Origin: Cristatella mucedo
Taxonomy: Eukaryota; Bryozoa; Phylactolaemata; Cristatellidae
Assembly (NCBI GenBank): GCA_009760855.2
Contig: WPIO01000068.1
Coordinates: 2,052,877-2,116,876, forward strand
Reading direction: 5' to 3'
Length of the DNA: 64,000 nucleotides
Under the pieces are notes generated by a model. The model ran no database searches, had not been told where the DNA came from, and saw only the letters and a program-made list of their open reading frames with translations. Numbering within the stretch: the stretch's first letter is position 1; each line of letters starts with the position of its first letter. Of the stretch, positions 1 to 11,878 are shown piece after piece. Position numbers and translations under genes: made by a program.

Positions 1-340
1 GGCCACTGACCGACGTGTACCATGACCGTATTTCCAGCTCACGAGCATGAGGCGTTGGCATGGTCACCATTTGTCACGTGAGACATGGGAACATGAGCTT
101 CAAGGACAGTGTTTCTTTGGCAAAAGGACTGCGATACTGAAGCCTTCACAACCAGACTGTAACCATAGCGATCCGATTAAAGCCCTCCTCCAAATTGACC
201 AGGACCTCGACTTGTTTCTGAAGGAAGACACATTCAAATGCTTCATTGAAATAGGCCGTTTGATTAGCTAAATTACCAATCGCACATATCAGAAATCGTT
301 CGTCACTCTGCACACTTATTTGATAAGCCACCCTAGTACA
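1..340 (-). mobile_element. LINE family 2 endonuclease/linker fragment
   Basis: Homologous in reverse to 25600-25940, which encodes the end of the endonuclease domain. Extends past the left edge of the window. Confidence 0.55.
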
Positions 341-1030
341 GCAGCAGCCTCAATCTTATCCTTCCCAGATCTTCTTAATAGTAATTAGTATGAAAGACAC
401 GTTGTTGGCCGGACGGCATTAAAGGGAGAGCACCATGTTTCTTAACTTTAATTGCAGGGAACCTGCCATTCAATTGATCAGAGCAAATCCAGTTACTAGT
501 TCTATAGCATCTTAGAAACTCCGTTTGCAGGTCTCAATGCCTTCTCATGGTGTATAAACCTCATGCACCTAGATAGCTTTTTATCAAGTTTCACTACTAA
601 AAATGCAAAGATACGAACCGTAACACATGCACCTGTACTGCAGGGGATCGCAATGATAGACAGCTAAGTGCGCCTGAAATTTGCCGCACAGCTGCAAACA
701 AATTGCAGACGTGCGTGCCCCAGTAGCTCATCCATACAAAAACACTCAAGACTAAAAACGTCAGAGCAATACAGAACATGTGGATTAGGTTTCGTTAAAT
801 ATTATACTGAGCGAATGGAGTAATATAAGGCATGATAACACATTTGATCAAGCTCCCTCACAGAACTCATTCTCTTTCTAGGTGCTTTACATTAACATTT
901 AGTTTTGCTTCTCATGGTAACCAAGAAAACGGCTCACTCTGGGTGCCCATTCCCGTACAGCCATGACTACTGATAGTCAAACGGCTTGGTGGACGCTCAG
1001 CTAATATGGTGTCGTTTTTGTTTATACTGA
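331..1030. other. Non-coding block shared with 5530-6000 and 25930-26400, then 3'-flanking block
   Basis: 331-790 is colinear with 5540-5960 and 25950-26400. 850-1030 matches the sequence just before exon 3 in other copies (CTCACTCTGGGTGCCC). No gene seen. Confidence 0.5.
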
Positions 1031-1116
1031 GTCGTCAGATCTGGTATCGCCACAATTGCACACAGCATTCTGTTTAACCTAGCCGCCAGCGTGCGCTCAT
1101 ATGTACGTTTAATAAA
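1031..1116 (+). pseudogene. Orphan third exon (AATAAA-bearing 3' end)
   Basis: Homologous to 11879-11966, ending with AATAAA at 1111-1116. The acceptor CAG is altered to CTGAG. It is the 3' end of a gene copy whose first two exons lie outside the window or are lost. Confidence 0.42.
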
Positions 1117-2519
1117 TATGTTATTATTACTTTATTTCATTCAGATGTTCTCCAGTACCTAAATACTAAACCGTAACCCTATGAACTAAAATCTAACCAC
1201 AAAGCCCAAACTCAAATAAAAATAGTAATGATGATAAGAAAACTTGATAAAGAGACCTCAGAGAAATCAATCTCTGTCTGGGTGCTTTACGTATGCTACA
1301 AACACAGCACCATCCAACAGTCAGTCGTAGTTTATTACAACAGTGGTACACTATTGCCAGTCCTCATGAAACAGCAATGTGCTAAATCAGCCATGTTATG
1401 AGCGATAATCATTGCTCCTGGTTTTCTGTTATATCTAACATATGACAGTCATGATATAACAAATGGCTATGGGAGATTAAACGCCGTTGTGATGTAATAG
1501 ACAGTCAATTGCACAAGAGTAGAGATGAGTTCTGGCTCCAAGCTTGGAGCTGCAAGGGAGATGTAATTAGCTTAGAACGATTAGGACAGCAGATAAACCT
1601 CGTCTGCCAGCTATTAGAGTCGTTGATACTTTGCATAATACATTTTTACGTTAAGTTGATACTATGCATGTTAAGTTTTTACGTTAAGGTGTGGACACAG
1701 ATCGTTGCCGTGTCGTGTTCGTGAACCACCGGCTACTTTCTGACCTTAGCCCAACTCTTCGGCACCGACGACTTTTCGGCAGCAATGCCAACGTGCAGCG
1801 GACCAATGGCATTAGTCACATGGCCACCGAGAATGGTTCCAACGATAGGGCTCGGTTTGTAAACTGAAAATGTCCATGAAATTTAAAAGACATCAGTTAA
1901 GTTTTTTTTAAGTTTAAGTTTTTTTTTTAAGTTATCATGAACAAACGTTGCAGCTAACTAAGCACATTCATCAAAATTGGTGCAACGTTTCAGACGTGAA
2001 TCAGGCATTAACTTACGACTGGCCTTGAGCAAGGTGATAGCTGCTTTGGATATTATGACTGGATGCAAGTATATATTTTGCATTAAAGACCTTTATTTTC
2101 GTCTTATTATAACCGTCGAATGTTGGCACTTTATTGTCGAGGACGTTGTTGTGATTTACGCCTATAGCTAGACTTCTATTTGCCACCTAAAATGAAGGTG
2201 ATCTTAGCATAGGTAAATGCAGCACATAAACGATAAGAATGTTTGATCAGCCGTCACTCAATTTTCTCTGGCTATTACAATAAAGCTAAAGAAACTAGAG
2301 CGCTAAATTCAAGAATGAACCCACAAAGAAAGCAAATAATTTAATTTATAACCCATTCAGCTTGAATCTAATGGCTAAACGTTCCGCTCAGCAACAATTT
2401 ACCAGAATATTTAAAAAGCCTGTGATGAAGAGCCATTCTATCGCGATGGGAACTTGGATTAGGAAATAGGAGTAATGACTTCATTTGTGCCTGAAAAATG
2501 AAAAGTCCCCCAAGCGCCT
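1117..2519. other. 3'-flanking intergenic block of the duplicated segment
   Basis: Colinear with 11970-13330, 18270-19620, 39790-41300 and 52440-55140 (in parts). Markers are TCCTGGTTTTCTGTTATATC at about 1420 and ATTGAGCAAGGTGATAGCTGCTTTGG-like sequence at about 2030. Contains one decayed LINE 3' end near 1240. Open frames here (such as 1509-1724) are not kept in the other copies. Confidence 0.5.
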
Positions 2520-2540
2520 GAAAAGTCCCCCAAGCGCCTG
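2501..2540. repeat. Perfect 20-bp tandem duplication
   Basis: Two identical copies of AAAAGTCCCCCAAGCGCCTG side by side, at the edge of a LINE family 2 fragment. Confidence 0.9.
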
Positions 2541-2960
2541 TACTCGGTCCCTTGTTGTTCTCTATTTATAGACGAACTCTGAAAAAAGTGATTAGGATTG
2601 AATAGGATATTACTTTTATGCTTATGATAATCAGTTGTATTTGTCATTAAAACCGTCGGATTCTGCTGCAGCAACTGAGAAACTGAATGCTTGCCTCGCC
2701 AATATTCGATCCTGGATGTCGGAAAACTTCTTGAGATTAAATAACTATAAAAGCGAACTGCTGCTCAAAGGACACCCTAAGCTTGTGGCTGGATTAAAAG
2801 GCTTTGCTCTTGTAATAAAATATGCTATCGAGCGACCGTCACCACGCACTCAAAAATTAGTTGTCATTTTTGACAGCTGCCTCAATTTCAAAGCTTCATT
2901 TCGAAGACTGCTTCTACAGCTAGCCATCACGTCCGATCCCTATAAATAGGAGCTGTCTTC
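2520..2960 (+). mobile_element. LINE family 2 fragment (palm to thumb)
   Basis: Contains a degraded [10 protein letters not shown] region and an open 104-codon stretch from 2635 (EKLNACLANIRSWMSENFLR, DSCLNFKASFRR). Confidence 0.7.
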
Positions 2961-3560
2961 GACAGCGGATTGTAAAAAGATTTAACTAGCTCTTTACTTC
3001 GGTCTCGGCTTGATTAGCCAAGCAAAGGAGACACATGCTTAAACCTCTGGGACTTAAAAACTAACCTCCCAGCCATTCATAGTCAGCTGCACTAGTCTAA
3101 TAGCTTTCTTTGGTAGCCCAGCCAAAAGGGAATGGCAATGATAAAGCCGAGACAGAACTAAGGAGCTAGTTAAATATTTTACAAGCCACTGTAGAAGACA
3201 GATCATAACTATGGATAGGCATTAGACGTGATGGCCAGCTGTAGAAGCAGTCTTCTAAATGAAGCTTTTAAAATTAAGGCAGCTGTCAAAAATGACATTT
3301 AAATTTGCAGCGTGTGGGGATGGTCGCACAACAGCCTTACCTATTAGAAGGGCAAAGCCGTTTAATCCAGCCACACGCTTCGTGGTCCTACGAGCAGCAG
3401 TTCAGTTTTATCGTCATTTATTTCAGAAAGTTTTCCGACATCCAGGATCGAATATCGGCATGGCAGGCATGCAGTTTCTCTGTTGCTGCAGCCGATTCTG
3501 ATGGTTGGAATGACAAATGCGACTGAGCGTCGTCAGTATAAAAGTGATATCCTAGACTGA
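2960..3560 (-). mobile_element. LINE family 2 fragment, reversed
   Basis: Reverse complement of the thumb region already present at 2640-2960, so the two halves form an inverted arrangement. No ORF survives. Confidence 0.6.
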
Positions 3561-4310
3561 TTCTTAACCTAGCCATTAGGTCTGTTCCCTATTTAAGATT
3601 AAGAGCTGTCTCCACAGTCTTATAAAAAAATTTTAAACAGCTTTTTAGTACTGTCTCGGCTTTATTATTGTAATTCCCTTTCGGCTGGGCTGCCCAAGAA
3701 AGCTATTAGGCCACTGCAGCTGACTATGAATATGGCTTCAAGGCTAGTTTTCAAGTCACAGCGGTTTGAGCACGAGTCTCCTTTGCTAAAATATCTAGGA
3801 TGGTTGCCGGTTGAGCAAAGTATACAGAGCAAAGTTCTTACACTGACCCACAAGGCCCGCCATGGCTTGACTCCTTCGTACCTAGCTGAACTGCTGCATC
3901 AGTTTCAGCCTGTTCGTGCCCTGAGGTCCTGTATGAACAATAAATTAGCTGTCCCATACCTCCGCTTAAGGACAGTTGGCGACAGAGCCTTAGCTCTGCA
4001 GGTCCTAGACTGTGCAACTCGCTTTCACAATTCTTACTCAACGACAACTACTCTCCTACTGCCGACTATGGCACATCCTTTTCAGCATTCCTGAGGTGCT
4101 ACTTCTATGCTACTTACTGCCTCAACTGCTCTCCTGACTCTGCTATGCTTCTCACTTTCTCTTTGTTGCTTGACACAAAGTCTGTTGGGTACCGAATATG
4201 TACCGAAAGCCGCTTAGGCTGTGAGTGTGCTATACAAAACTCTCCTGCGTAACACCCACCTGGTCTTTATGACTTTGTAGATTTACAGACGGAGATACGG
4301 TACATCAAAT
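3560..4310 (+). mobile_element. LINE family 2 3' part
   Basis: Open 122-codon piece from 3726 (MNMASRLVFKSQRFEHESPL, LAELLHQFQPVRALRS), then the 3' end at about 4.3 kb. Occupies the position that the upstream LINE has in the B copies, but no B exon follows. Confidence 0.7.
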
Positions 4311-4319
4311 TCCATCGGC

Positions 4320-5540
4320 CTTAATCACTTAACCTAAAGGTTGTGTAAACATGGAGAACAGTAATGGACCAAGTAGAGACCCTTGAGGGACTCTACAGGT
4401 GACCCGTCTTGTGTGTGAGACCCGACCCCCTACAACACGGATTGAACACGATCAGACAAGTACGAATAAAACCACGCCAGTGATTCGTCTGCCAGACCGA
4501 TTGTTGTTCTCAATAGTTCAAGCACAACATCGTGATCAACGGTGTCAAAGGCACCAGACAGGTCTAGCAGGGCAAGGGCGGTGACATTCCTGTCGTAGTT
4601 GCCATGTAGGATTTCATTGTTAACTCGGAGTAGAGCAATTACAGTGGAGTGCTGCATCTTTAGCCCTTTTGATTTTCCTGACCTTACACTCTTTTCAATA
4701 TGTTCAAACAGCTGCTTAGCAAATTTCTTTCAAAAATGCTTAACAAGTAAAGAAGGAGAGAAATTTGGCGATAGTCTACAAGGACCTCTGTGTCTCATCC
4801 AGGCTGTGTAAATATGGGCCTAACTATTGCCGAATTCAAGGACTTGGGGACGACCCTTTTCTCGGAGAAGCATTAACCATCTTGGTTTCCTGCCAGGGCT
4901 AAGTTGGTCTGCTAGTGGAGACCACAGAGATGATGGTATAGGTTCTTCAGGAGACGAGCTCTTATTGCTGGACCTTATTAAGGTAGCCACACCGCATGCA
5001 GAAAACTCGGAGAACGTTTTAAGGTAGGTCACAGGTTGAGGAACTGCAATCGCTTTGGTTGGAGGGGCTTAATAGAGGCACGGATTTGCACAATTGTTTC
5101 TGCAAAGAAGGCTGAAAACGTTTCGGCTGAGCCCTCAATATCTGGGAAGTCAGACCGCTCAGCATTGGCCAGTAAATTGTTTACTATCCTTTAAGCCTGT
5201 TTAAGGTCCGATTGGCAAGAATTTAGCCTTTGAATGAAAAAAGGGCCCTAGCTTTTTTAAGCTTTCGGGTGTATACTCGAAGGAAGTCCTTGAAATCGAC
5301 CGTTTCTGAATTCAGACCCAGATTTCTTGAAACGACGTTCAAGCCAGCGCTTAAACAGGTGCATGTTTAGGAGTTTTTTGTACATTAAAAGGGAGACACA
5401 TTTAAAAGTTTCATTGAAATAGGCTGTTTGATTAACTAAGTTATCAATCGCACGTATCGAAAATTGCTCGTCACTCAGCACAACTATTTGGTGGTCCATA
5501 CTAGTACAGCAGCAGCCTCAATCTTAGCATTCTCAGGTCG
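4320..5540 (-). mobile_element. LINE family 2 linker and RT start, reversed
   Basis: The reverse strand carries GNYDRNVTALALLDLSGAFDTVDHDVVLELL (read in two parts at 4430-4657) and further upstream linker sequence to about 5.54 kb. Confidence 0.7.
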
Positions 5541-5984
5541 GCTTAAGTGTTTTCAGTTGTAAGGACACATTGTTGGTCAGACGGCTTAAAGGGAGAGCAC
5601 CATAACTCTTGGCTTTAATAGCAGGGAACCTGCCATTTGATTGATCAGAGTAAATCCAGTAATCAGTTCTATAGCATCTTAGCAATACCATTTGCAGCTG
5701 TCGATGCCTTCACATGGTGTATACAGCTTACGCCCCTAGATAGGTATGTACCCAGTGTCACTGCAATAAATGCAAGGATACGATCTGTAGCACATGTGCC
5801 TGTGGTGCAGGCGATCGCATCAGTGGAGTGTTCCGTGCACCTAGAGTTTTCAGCATCACTGCGAAGGATTTGCAGAAGTGAGTGTGCTAGTAGTGCATCC
5901 ATACAAATAAGGCACACTCGACTGAAAATGTCCTTGTAATACACAGCATGTTGATTAGGTTTTTTTAAATGTTATATTGAGTGA

Positions 5985-6230
5985 ATGGAGTAATAATAAT
6001 AATAATGGCTCACCTGACATAGGTTCTTCACAGTACTCATTCTCTTTCTAGGTGCTTTACATTTACTGCACAGGAAAAACGATCGGATGGTAAGTGGTAG
6101 CCTGCACGATAAACACCAAGAATACACCTTTTTAGGATGACATGCACAGGGTCAGCCGTCAAGTATGGTGATTGGCAGTATGTACAGTGTCAGCACACAC
6201 AAGCACGTGAACTACAGGGTCCCCTTAAAT
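5985..6230 (-). mobile_element. L2-like 3' end
   Basis: AATAATAATAAT tail, then the hairpin-like end and GTGTCAGC motifs of family 1. A near-identical arrangement is at 26430-26660. Confidence 0.5.
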
Positions 6231-6244
6231 GCTATAATAAGCTT

Positions 6245-6755
6245 TATGTCCTTAAGTAGCGATACAATCGTAAATTTTGAAAGTCTTCAAAGAAGAGCCG
6301 CTCGATATCAATGGAAACGCAGACTGAGCATTGAGAGTGCCCACCTGCTGTGTGCCGGATTGAGCTGCTACTGTAGCTTACGTGTAGCCGGTAATCGCTC
6401 GTCGGGTTTCTTCGTTTGCCTACCCTACACGATTCAGCCGGTTTTCCAATAAACGTACGCCGTGACATTCCCAGGGCACCTGAAGGAGATTCAGCAAAGG
6501 CTCTTGCAACACAACTGCCATTCCCTTAGTACACCTGCAGACTAGTTGTTTTAACCTTATGAAACTACGCTGGCTTGTACTTTTAAAAATCCTGACTATA
6601 TTCCATGGTCTGGTGAAGCTGATAGCGAATGAGGTCATAAGTTCGTAAAGATGTAGGTGGGAAATCGAATATAAGCAAACGATGCGAACCGCCCAACCGC
6701 AGGCACTCTGTAGCGTCCAGGAATTCTGAAGCTCTGCCAGAAAGCTGAATAAAAT
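6245..6755 (+). promoter_or_regulatory. Upstream region of gene A1
   Basis: This 0.5-kb block is conserved upstream of A1, A2 and A3 and, in pieces, upstream of the B copies. It contains a TATAAG box at 6670-6675, exactly 86 bases before the ATG, as in A3. A conserved stretch around 6678-6730 (GATGCGAACC ... CAGGCACTCTGTAGC) follows the box and is probably the transcription start and 5' UTR. The function is inferred from position and conservation only. Confidence 0.45.
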
Positions 6756-6916
6756 ATGCTGAAGGTGACGCAATATCTGCTCATCGTCGTGTTACTCTGC
6801 TCATTGCTGACTGCAGCACAAAGTGATCAATCGGACGCAGAGGCACAAGCTGCCAAGCGAGTCAGTGATGTAAAACCTCTCGACGCTGAGGGACGAGGTC
6901 TACAGTCAGCTAGGTG
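6756..6916 (+). CDS. Pacifastin-like peptide gene A1, exon 1
   Basis: First coding exon of a small secreted peptide. The ATG opens 53 codons plus two bases, ending at the donor GTGAGT (6917-6922). Residues 1-6 are MLKVTQ, then a hydrophobic core (about 7-20) and a likely signal cleavage near AAQS. An acidic/Ala-rich stretch leads to K34-R35, a dibasic processing site. The mature part starts VSDVKP. Five homologous exon-1 copies in the window share this frame and junction. The codon that is Cys1 of the inhibitor domain in A2 and A3 is GGT (Gly) here. Unspliced, the frame stops at TGA inside the donor, which explains why no long ORF is seen. A TATAAG lies 86 bases upstream. Exon 2 at 9540 continues in phase. 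Pacifastin-type inhibitors are known as secreted serine-protease inhibitors; function here is inferred. Confidence 0.66.
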
Positions 6917-7254
6917 GTGAGTAGGCAACCTGTATCTTGTTATCCATGACGAGTAATGTGGAACGCTGGGTGGTGATCCAAAGTGTGGAGCCATTTTCGC
7001 GGCTGTGCCCATTTTTTCTAGTCAAAATTCGAAGTGAATAAACAAAATGAACCATTTTAATTGACCAAATATGTAACGGTGTCAGATGTATATATTTATA
7101 TGTATGTATATTTGTATATACACAGAGAAAGCGATAGCGAGAGATTGGTATATACAAAGCAAGAAAGATTGAGATTAAGGAAATAACTCAGCCGGATTTT
7201 AGGCCAAGCAATTAGATTAAAATAAAAATAGGAGTGCCTGAGTGGGAGTAAGAC

Positions 7255-9195
7255 CAAACAGTTTACTGACCAATGCTGAGACATCCACCGCCCCAGATAT
7301 AAAAAGCTCAGCCAAAACATTTTCTGCCTTTTTTACTGAAACAATTGTGCACGATTCTGCCTCCATTTTGAAACCTCCGAGTAAAGCAATTGTGGAATTA
7401 TAACCTGTAACTTTCCTGCAAAGATTTAACAAGATTTGGGCATGCTATGTAGCTTACTAAGGTCTAGCAAAAAGAGCTCGTCGCCATAAAACCGTATACA
7501 GTCATCTCTGTGGTCTTCACTAACAGACAAACTTAGCCTGACATAACCGAGATGTTTTGTGCTTATTCGGTTTATGGGTCGTACCCAAATCCTTCAAACC
7601 GGCGATCGTAGAACCTATGTTAAAAAAGCCTGGATTAGATGCTGAGATCAATGCAAATTTTCGTTAAGTTTCAATTCTTTCTTTATTTTTAAAGATTCTT
7701 GAAAAATTTCCTGCTAAGCTGCTGGTTAAAAATATTGAAAAAATGAAATGTCATACACATTTCTTTCAGGGTTCATAAGCAGCAGGCCTCTGAAACTGCT
7801 CTCTTCCGTTTAAGCAATGACTTTTTACGTAATAATGACCACGGGAATGTAACTGCCCTAGCTCTGCTTGATTTTTCTGCTGCCTTCGACACCATTGATC
7901 ATAATGTTCTACTTGTAAGATTGAGAACAACGATCGGTCTGGCAGACGAGGCACCGGTGTTGTTTCAACTGTACTTGTCTCATCGAACTCAATCCGTGTC
8001 GTGAAAAGTTCAGGTCTTACTCACGAGACGTGTCACGTGTGGAGTTCCTTAAGGTCTGTCATTGGTCCATTGCTGTTCTTCATTTATACTCAACCTCTGG
8101 GAAAAGTGATTACGGCCCATGGATTAGGATTTCACTTTTATGCAGATGATACTCAGCTGTATTTGTCATTCAAACCATAGGAGCCTGCTGCAGCAACTGA
8201 TAAACTGAACGCTGGCCTTGCCAGCATTCGATCCTGCACGTCGGCACAATTCTCGATGTTAAATGAAGATAAAACCGAACAGCTGCTCATAAGTCCCTTA
8301 AGCTTGTGGCTGGATTAATAGGCTTGGCTCTTCTAATTGGTGAAGCTGCCGTGCGACCTTCACGACGAACTCATACTTGAGGTGTAGTTTTCGATAGCTT
8401 TATTAGTTTTAAAAGCTACATTTAGAGGACTGCTTCTACCCTAGTCATCACGTCCGATCCCTATCTAAGATTATGAGCTGTCTTCCACAGTGGCTTGCAA
8501 ATGATTTAACGAGCTCTTTAGTTATGTCAAAGCCTGATTATTGTAATTCTCTTTTTCCTGGTCTACCAAAGAAAGCAACTAGGCCACTGCAGATGACTAT
8601 GATTATGGCTCCTAAGATAGTCTCTAACTCCCAGAGGATTGAGAACGTGTCTACTTTGCTAAAAGAGCTAGAATGGATGCCGGTTGACCAACGGATACAG
8701 AGCAAAGTTCCTACGCTGACCTACAAGGCCTGCCACGGCTTGGCTCCTTTGTTTCTAGCTGAACTGCTGCACCAGTTTCAGCCTGTTCGCGCTCTCAGGT
8801 CCTGTTTCCACAATAAATTAGCTTTTGCATTCTTCAGCTTTAAGACCGTTGGTGACCGAAGCTTTAGCTGTGCAGGTCCAAGACTGTGGAACTCGCTTCC
8901 AAAACTCTTGCGCAACGGCAATTACACTCCCGCTGCCGACTATGGGTCATGCTTTTCATCGGTCCTGACCTTCTACTTCTATGTTACTCACTGCCTCGAC
9001 TGTTCTCTTACCCTCAGCTATGCATCCCACTTTCTCTTTGTTGCGTGAGACGAAGTATGTTGCCTAGCGAATTCTTTGAAAATCTGATTAGGCTGTGAGT
9101 GTGCTATACGTAACTTTCGGTTATAAAATCCATAAAGTCTTTATGACTTCGTGGAGTTACAGACGGAGATAGTTTACATTACATAATGCGACCCC
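7255..9195 (+). mobile_element. LINE family 2 in intron 1 of A1
   Basis: A 2-kb element of a second L2/CR1-like family: a linker, then RT traces ([46 protein letters not shown]) and a long C-terminal ORF piece (8473-9048, with WMPVDQRIQSKVPTLTYKA and LAELLHQFQPVRALRS). It ends GGAGTTACAGACGGAGAT. Several frameshifts make it dead. The B2 intron runs through this point uninterrupted (around 43.09 kb), so this is an insertion specific to the A lineage. Confidence 0.8.
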
Positions 9196-9539
9196 GACAT
9201 GATGTGATAAGGCGGCAAGCAATCTGGAGGTATGAGAAGACCAGCTGACCATAGGGAGAGAAAAATTAACGAAGAGAGGAAGAAAAACAAAAAATGAGCT
9301 GTTAAAAATTGCTTAACATTGAAGATTCTGCAGTTGGTTGAGTGGCCTTAAGTATAGGAAACGTAAGGCGACGTCGGGCATTAGAAGCAAAAGTGAAATG
9401 CTCACTTCGAGGTTTGTTTCTGGAAAATATGATGGACGCTTGGCCGCACTACGGTTGGGTAATGAGGTTTCAATGTCTCGTTGACTGTGTGCAAATAACT
9501 CGCTGACCTTACACGGCTGCCGTTTCTTTGAATTCGTAG

Positions 9540-9612
9540 GTTAGACGCGTGCAACTGGTGCTTTAGCGAGAAAGGAGACTTTCCAGCATGTACACCTAAG
9601 CTATGCAATTAG
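9540..9612 (+). CDS. Pacifastin-like peptide gene A1, exon 2 (coding part)
   Basis: The exon begins after the acceptor TTCGTAG (AG at 9538-9539). Its first G completes a Trp codon with the TG of exon 1, and the frame then runs 23 codons to TAG at 9610-9612. It reads LDACNWCFSEKGDFPACTPK and then LCN. Cysteines correspond to positions 2, 3, 5 and 6 of the pacifastin domain (C-N-x-C, G-x4-C-T-x3-C). Cys4 is Ser (AGC), and Cys1 in exon 1 is Gly. The full precursor would be 77 residues. Published pacifastin pairing is C1-C4, C2-C6, C3-C5, so A1 lacks exactly one bonded pair. The exon continues as 48 nt of untranslated sequence to 9660, followed by the donor GTAAGT (9661-9666). The open frame and intact sites argue for a usable gene, but expression is unknown. 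Confidence 0.64.
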
Positions 9613-9660
9613 TAGCAACGTCAAGCAGCCAGTTGAAAGAGTTCATCAAAAAAAGGCTTT

Positions 9661-11129
9661 GTAAGTTTGCCAGTTATGTGCTAGCTGGAGTACTGCCGCA
9701 ATCAAAAGCTTTAATTTTGCAGCGATCAATGAAAGTGTCCTAAACATATTACAGACACTCGAGACGTGGATGGAATCTACGAAATTTTAAGGTGCAGTGA
9801 ATGTGCAAGTCATGCAATTAATGAATTTCTTCCCTTTCTTGTGCTGGCCACCTCAGCTTGCCCATTTAGTTGCTAGAAACTCGTTCTCAAAACAAAACCA
9901 GACTGCAACGGTTCGATTTCTAATGTTTGGCCGCTGCGACAACAGGCCTCTCTGGTGAGTTGCCCTCTGCGAAAGCCCCTACATGTTCTCAATTATGTTT
10001 ACGCATCACGTTTAAAGTGTTCACTCGGAGAGAGACAGTGAAAGATTGCTGTCACCGGAAAACCCGATCTTATAAATTAGCCCCAACCTTCGTTATAAAA
10101 ACACGGGTGGTCGCAGAGAAACCCAGTTTTATATAATTGACCGGAAAAAGATAAGATACTACCCTTCAAGAGGTAAAAAACTAACGGCAGCAGTTGTTTG
10201 TGTGAACACGAGATGTTTTCGTTACTGGCAACTCAGAAAATAGTGCACGCAATATTGTTTTCAATTCGTTTGATAGATCTCTAAGAGGTACTTACGGGCC
10301 AGTATTCAGTAAGCTCATCCCTGAAGAACCTTCTTTAAATATAGTTACACATAGCGATAGGGCTAAAGTAACTTGCCACGTAGTTTTTTACCCGATAAAG
10401 CCAATGCAAGATTGTATGTTTTGCTTGCCTTGTGTATTGGAGCAGTATAAGGCAGCAGCAACTTGGGAGACGCAATCGCTTAAGTGGGCACACCGTGCGA
10501 ATTTACATTGGTTTAAAGTGTGAACATCAAGAATGAGGTATTCATTGTAATAATATGGACTCTCATTGCTCTCTGCAGACCTCGATAGTAACTATCGGCA
10601 AACGCTAGTGGACTTTACGGATGAGCTGTGGAATTGATCAACAGCTGCATCTGAAAACGTGCACGAGTCTTTCAAATAATGAATGCAGAGAGCTAGGATT
10701 GAATGGAATGAGCAGTAAACATATATTTCTACGGTGGAGATGAATGTTGAAGTGTACTAACATTATCTAAAAATATACTGTCTTACACATCTTTCTCGAC
10801 CTCTCTTTGAAATATTCGCCTTCGACTTGTCATCACTGATAGAATGCCTAAAAACAATTGTTACCGACATTCTGGATGCATTGTTTGTATGACCAAGTGG
10901 AAACATTATACTGTTTTGCCAACGCTGTTCATGGCTTACACTAAGCATTTAACCAGCATAGGCATATAATTGCAAGCTTAAAAAAGCGTACCAAAGATCA
11001 GGACTGGCTAATCGTCGACGGAAAATTCGGTATCTAACTTGATCCTGTAAACTTCCTCATAGCTAAAGCCAAAGCTGCTTACAAAATAACGTGATACTAT
11101 AATAGACGTACAAATAATAAAGGGCACAG
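9661..11129 (+). other. Intron 2 of A1, first part
   Basis: Begins with the GTAAGT donor. Colinear with 31406-32090, 36943-38525, 49824-51255 and, more distantly, 23550-24770. It holds a plus-strand open frame (10206-10520) discussed under findings and a conserved block at 10785-10960 with no consistent frame. Confidence 0.5.
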
Positions 11130-11345
11130 AAGATCAGAGAACTGAACCCTTTTCTAGGCTCTTATATTGGCTGCAACAGAAACACGATCGAATGGTGAGT
11201 AGTGTTATGCTTCGCAAACGACATGAATAACATGGTTATGTTTGAAATGCACAGGGTCAGCATGCAAGTGTGGTTAGTGGCAGCATGCACAGTGTCAGCA
11301 CGCACAAGCACATAAAGGACGTATTACAGGGATCTACTAAATACA
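11130..11345 (-). mobile_element. L2-like 3' UTR fragment in intron 2 of A1
   Basis: Carries the family-1 signature GGCTCTT..ATT and GGTCAGCATGCAAGTGTGG. Orthologous fragments sit at 17120-17345, 38530-38760 and 51260-51500 in the same context, so it was duplicated with the segment. Confidence 0.6.
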
Positions 11346-11878
11346 GGCATCAATAGGTGCGTTTGTGAGAGCGTTGCTGATTAGCATACTCACACTCCAA
11401 AATTGCCGACGATACCCATTAACCTTCGGCTCATTTGCACGTAAGGCAGAACAATACCTGGCTATGTTTTTTGATTAGTACATTCCGATGTGTCTTGTTG
11501 CTAACTACAAGAGAAATACTTTAGACATCGTGTTAGGATTCCTTAATTTGGTGACTCGTTATGGTCACCATGCAAATGGCTCACTCTGGGTGCCCTTTGA
11601 CATGTAACCATGAACTACTGGTATTCGAACGTAAGGTAGAGGATTGCTGCTAGGACTAAATATTAAATGGACAAATTTATCGATCACAGAGATGCAATTC
11701 ACGAAAAGTCAGCTTGCCACGACTCAGAATGAGATCGGGTGAATATTTTGAAGCAAACGTACACCAGGAGGAAATGGGGACAGCAAGCAATTCAGCCAAT
11801 ACGCCCAGGTGCCCAAAAGTGTAGTGCCGAGCAGAGTAATAAGCTCAGCTAATATGGCGTTGCTTGTCCTTGATACAG

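Noticed and set aside
1509-1724. ORFs at 1509, 40361 and 40747 sharing some residues
   Set aside because: They lie in the duplicated 3'-flanking block; start codons and frames are not kept in the copies at 12590, 18660 and 52900.
8473-9048. 191-codon ORF as a host protein
   Set aside because: It is the C-terminal region of LINE family 2, repeated with lesions in more than ten places.
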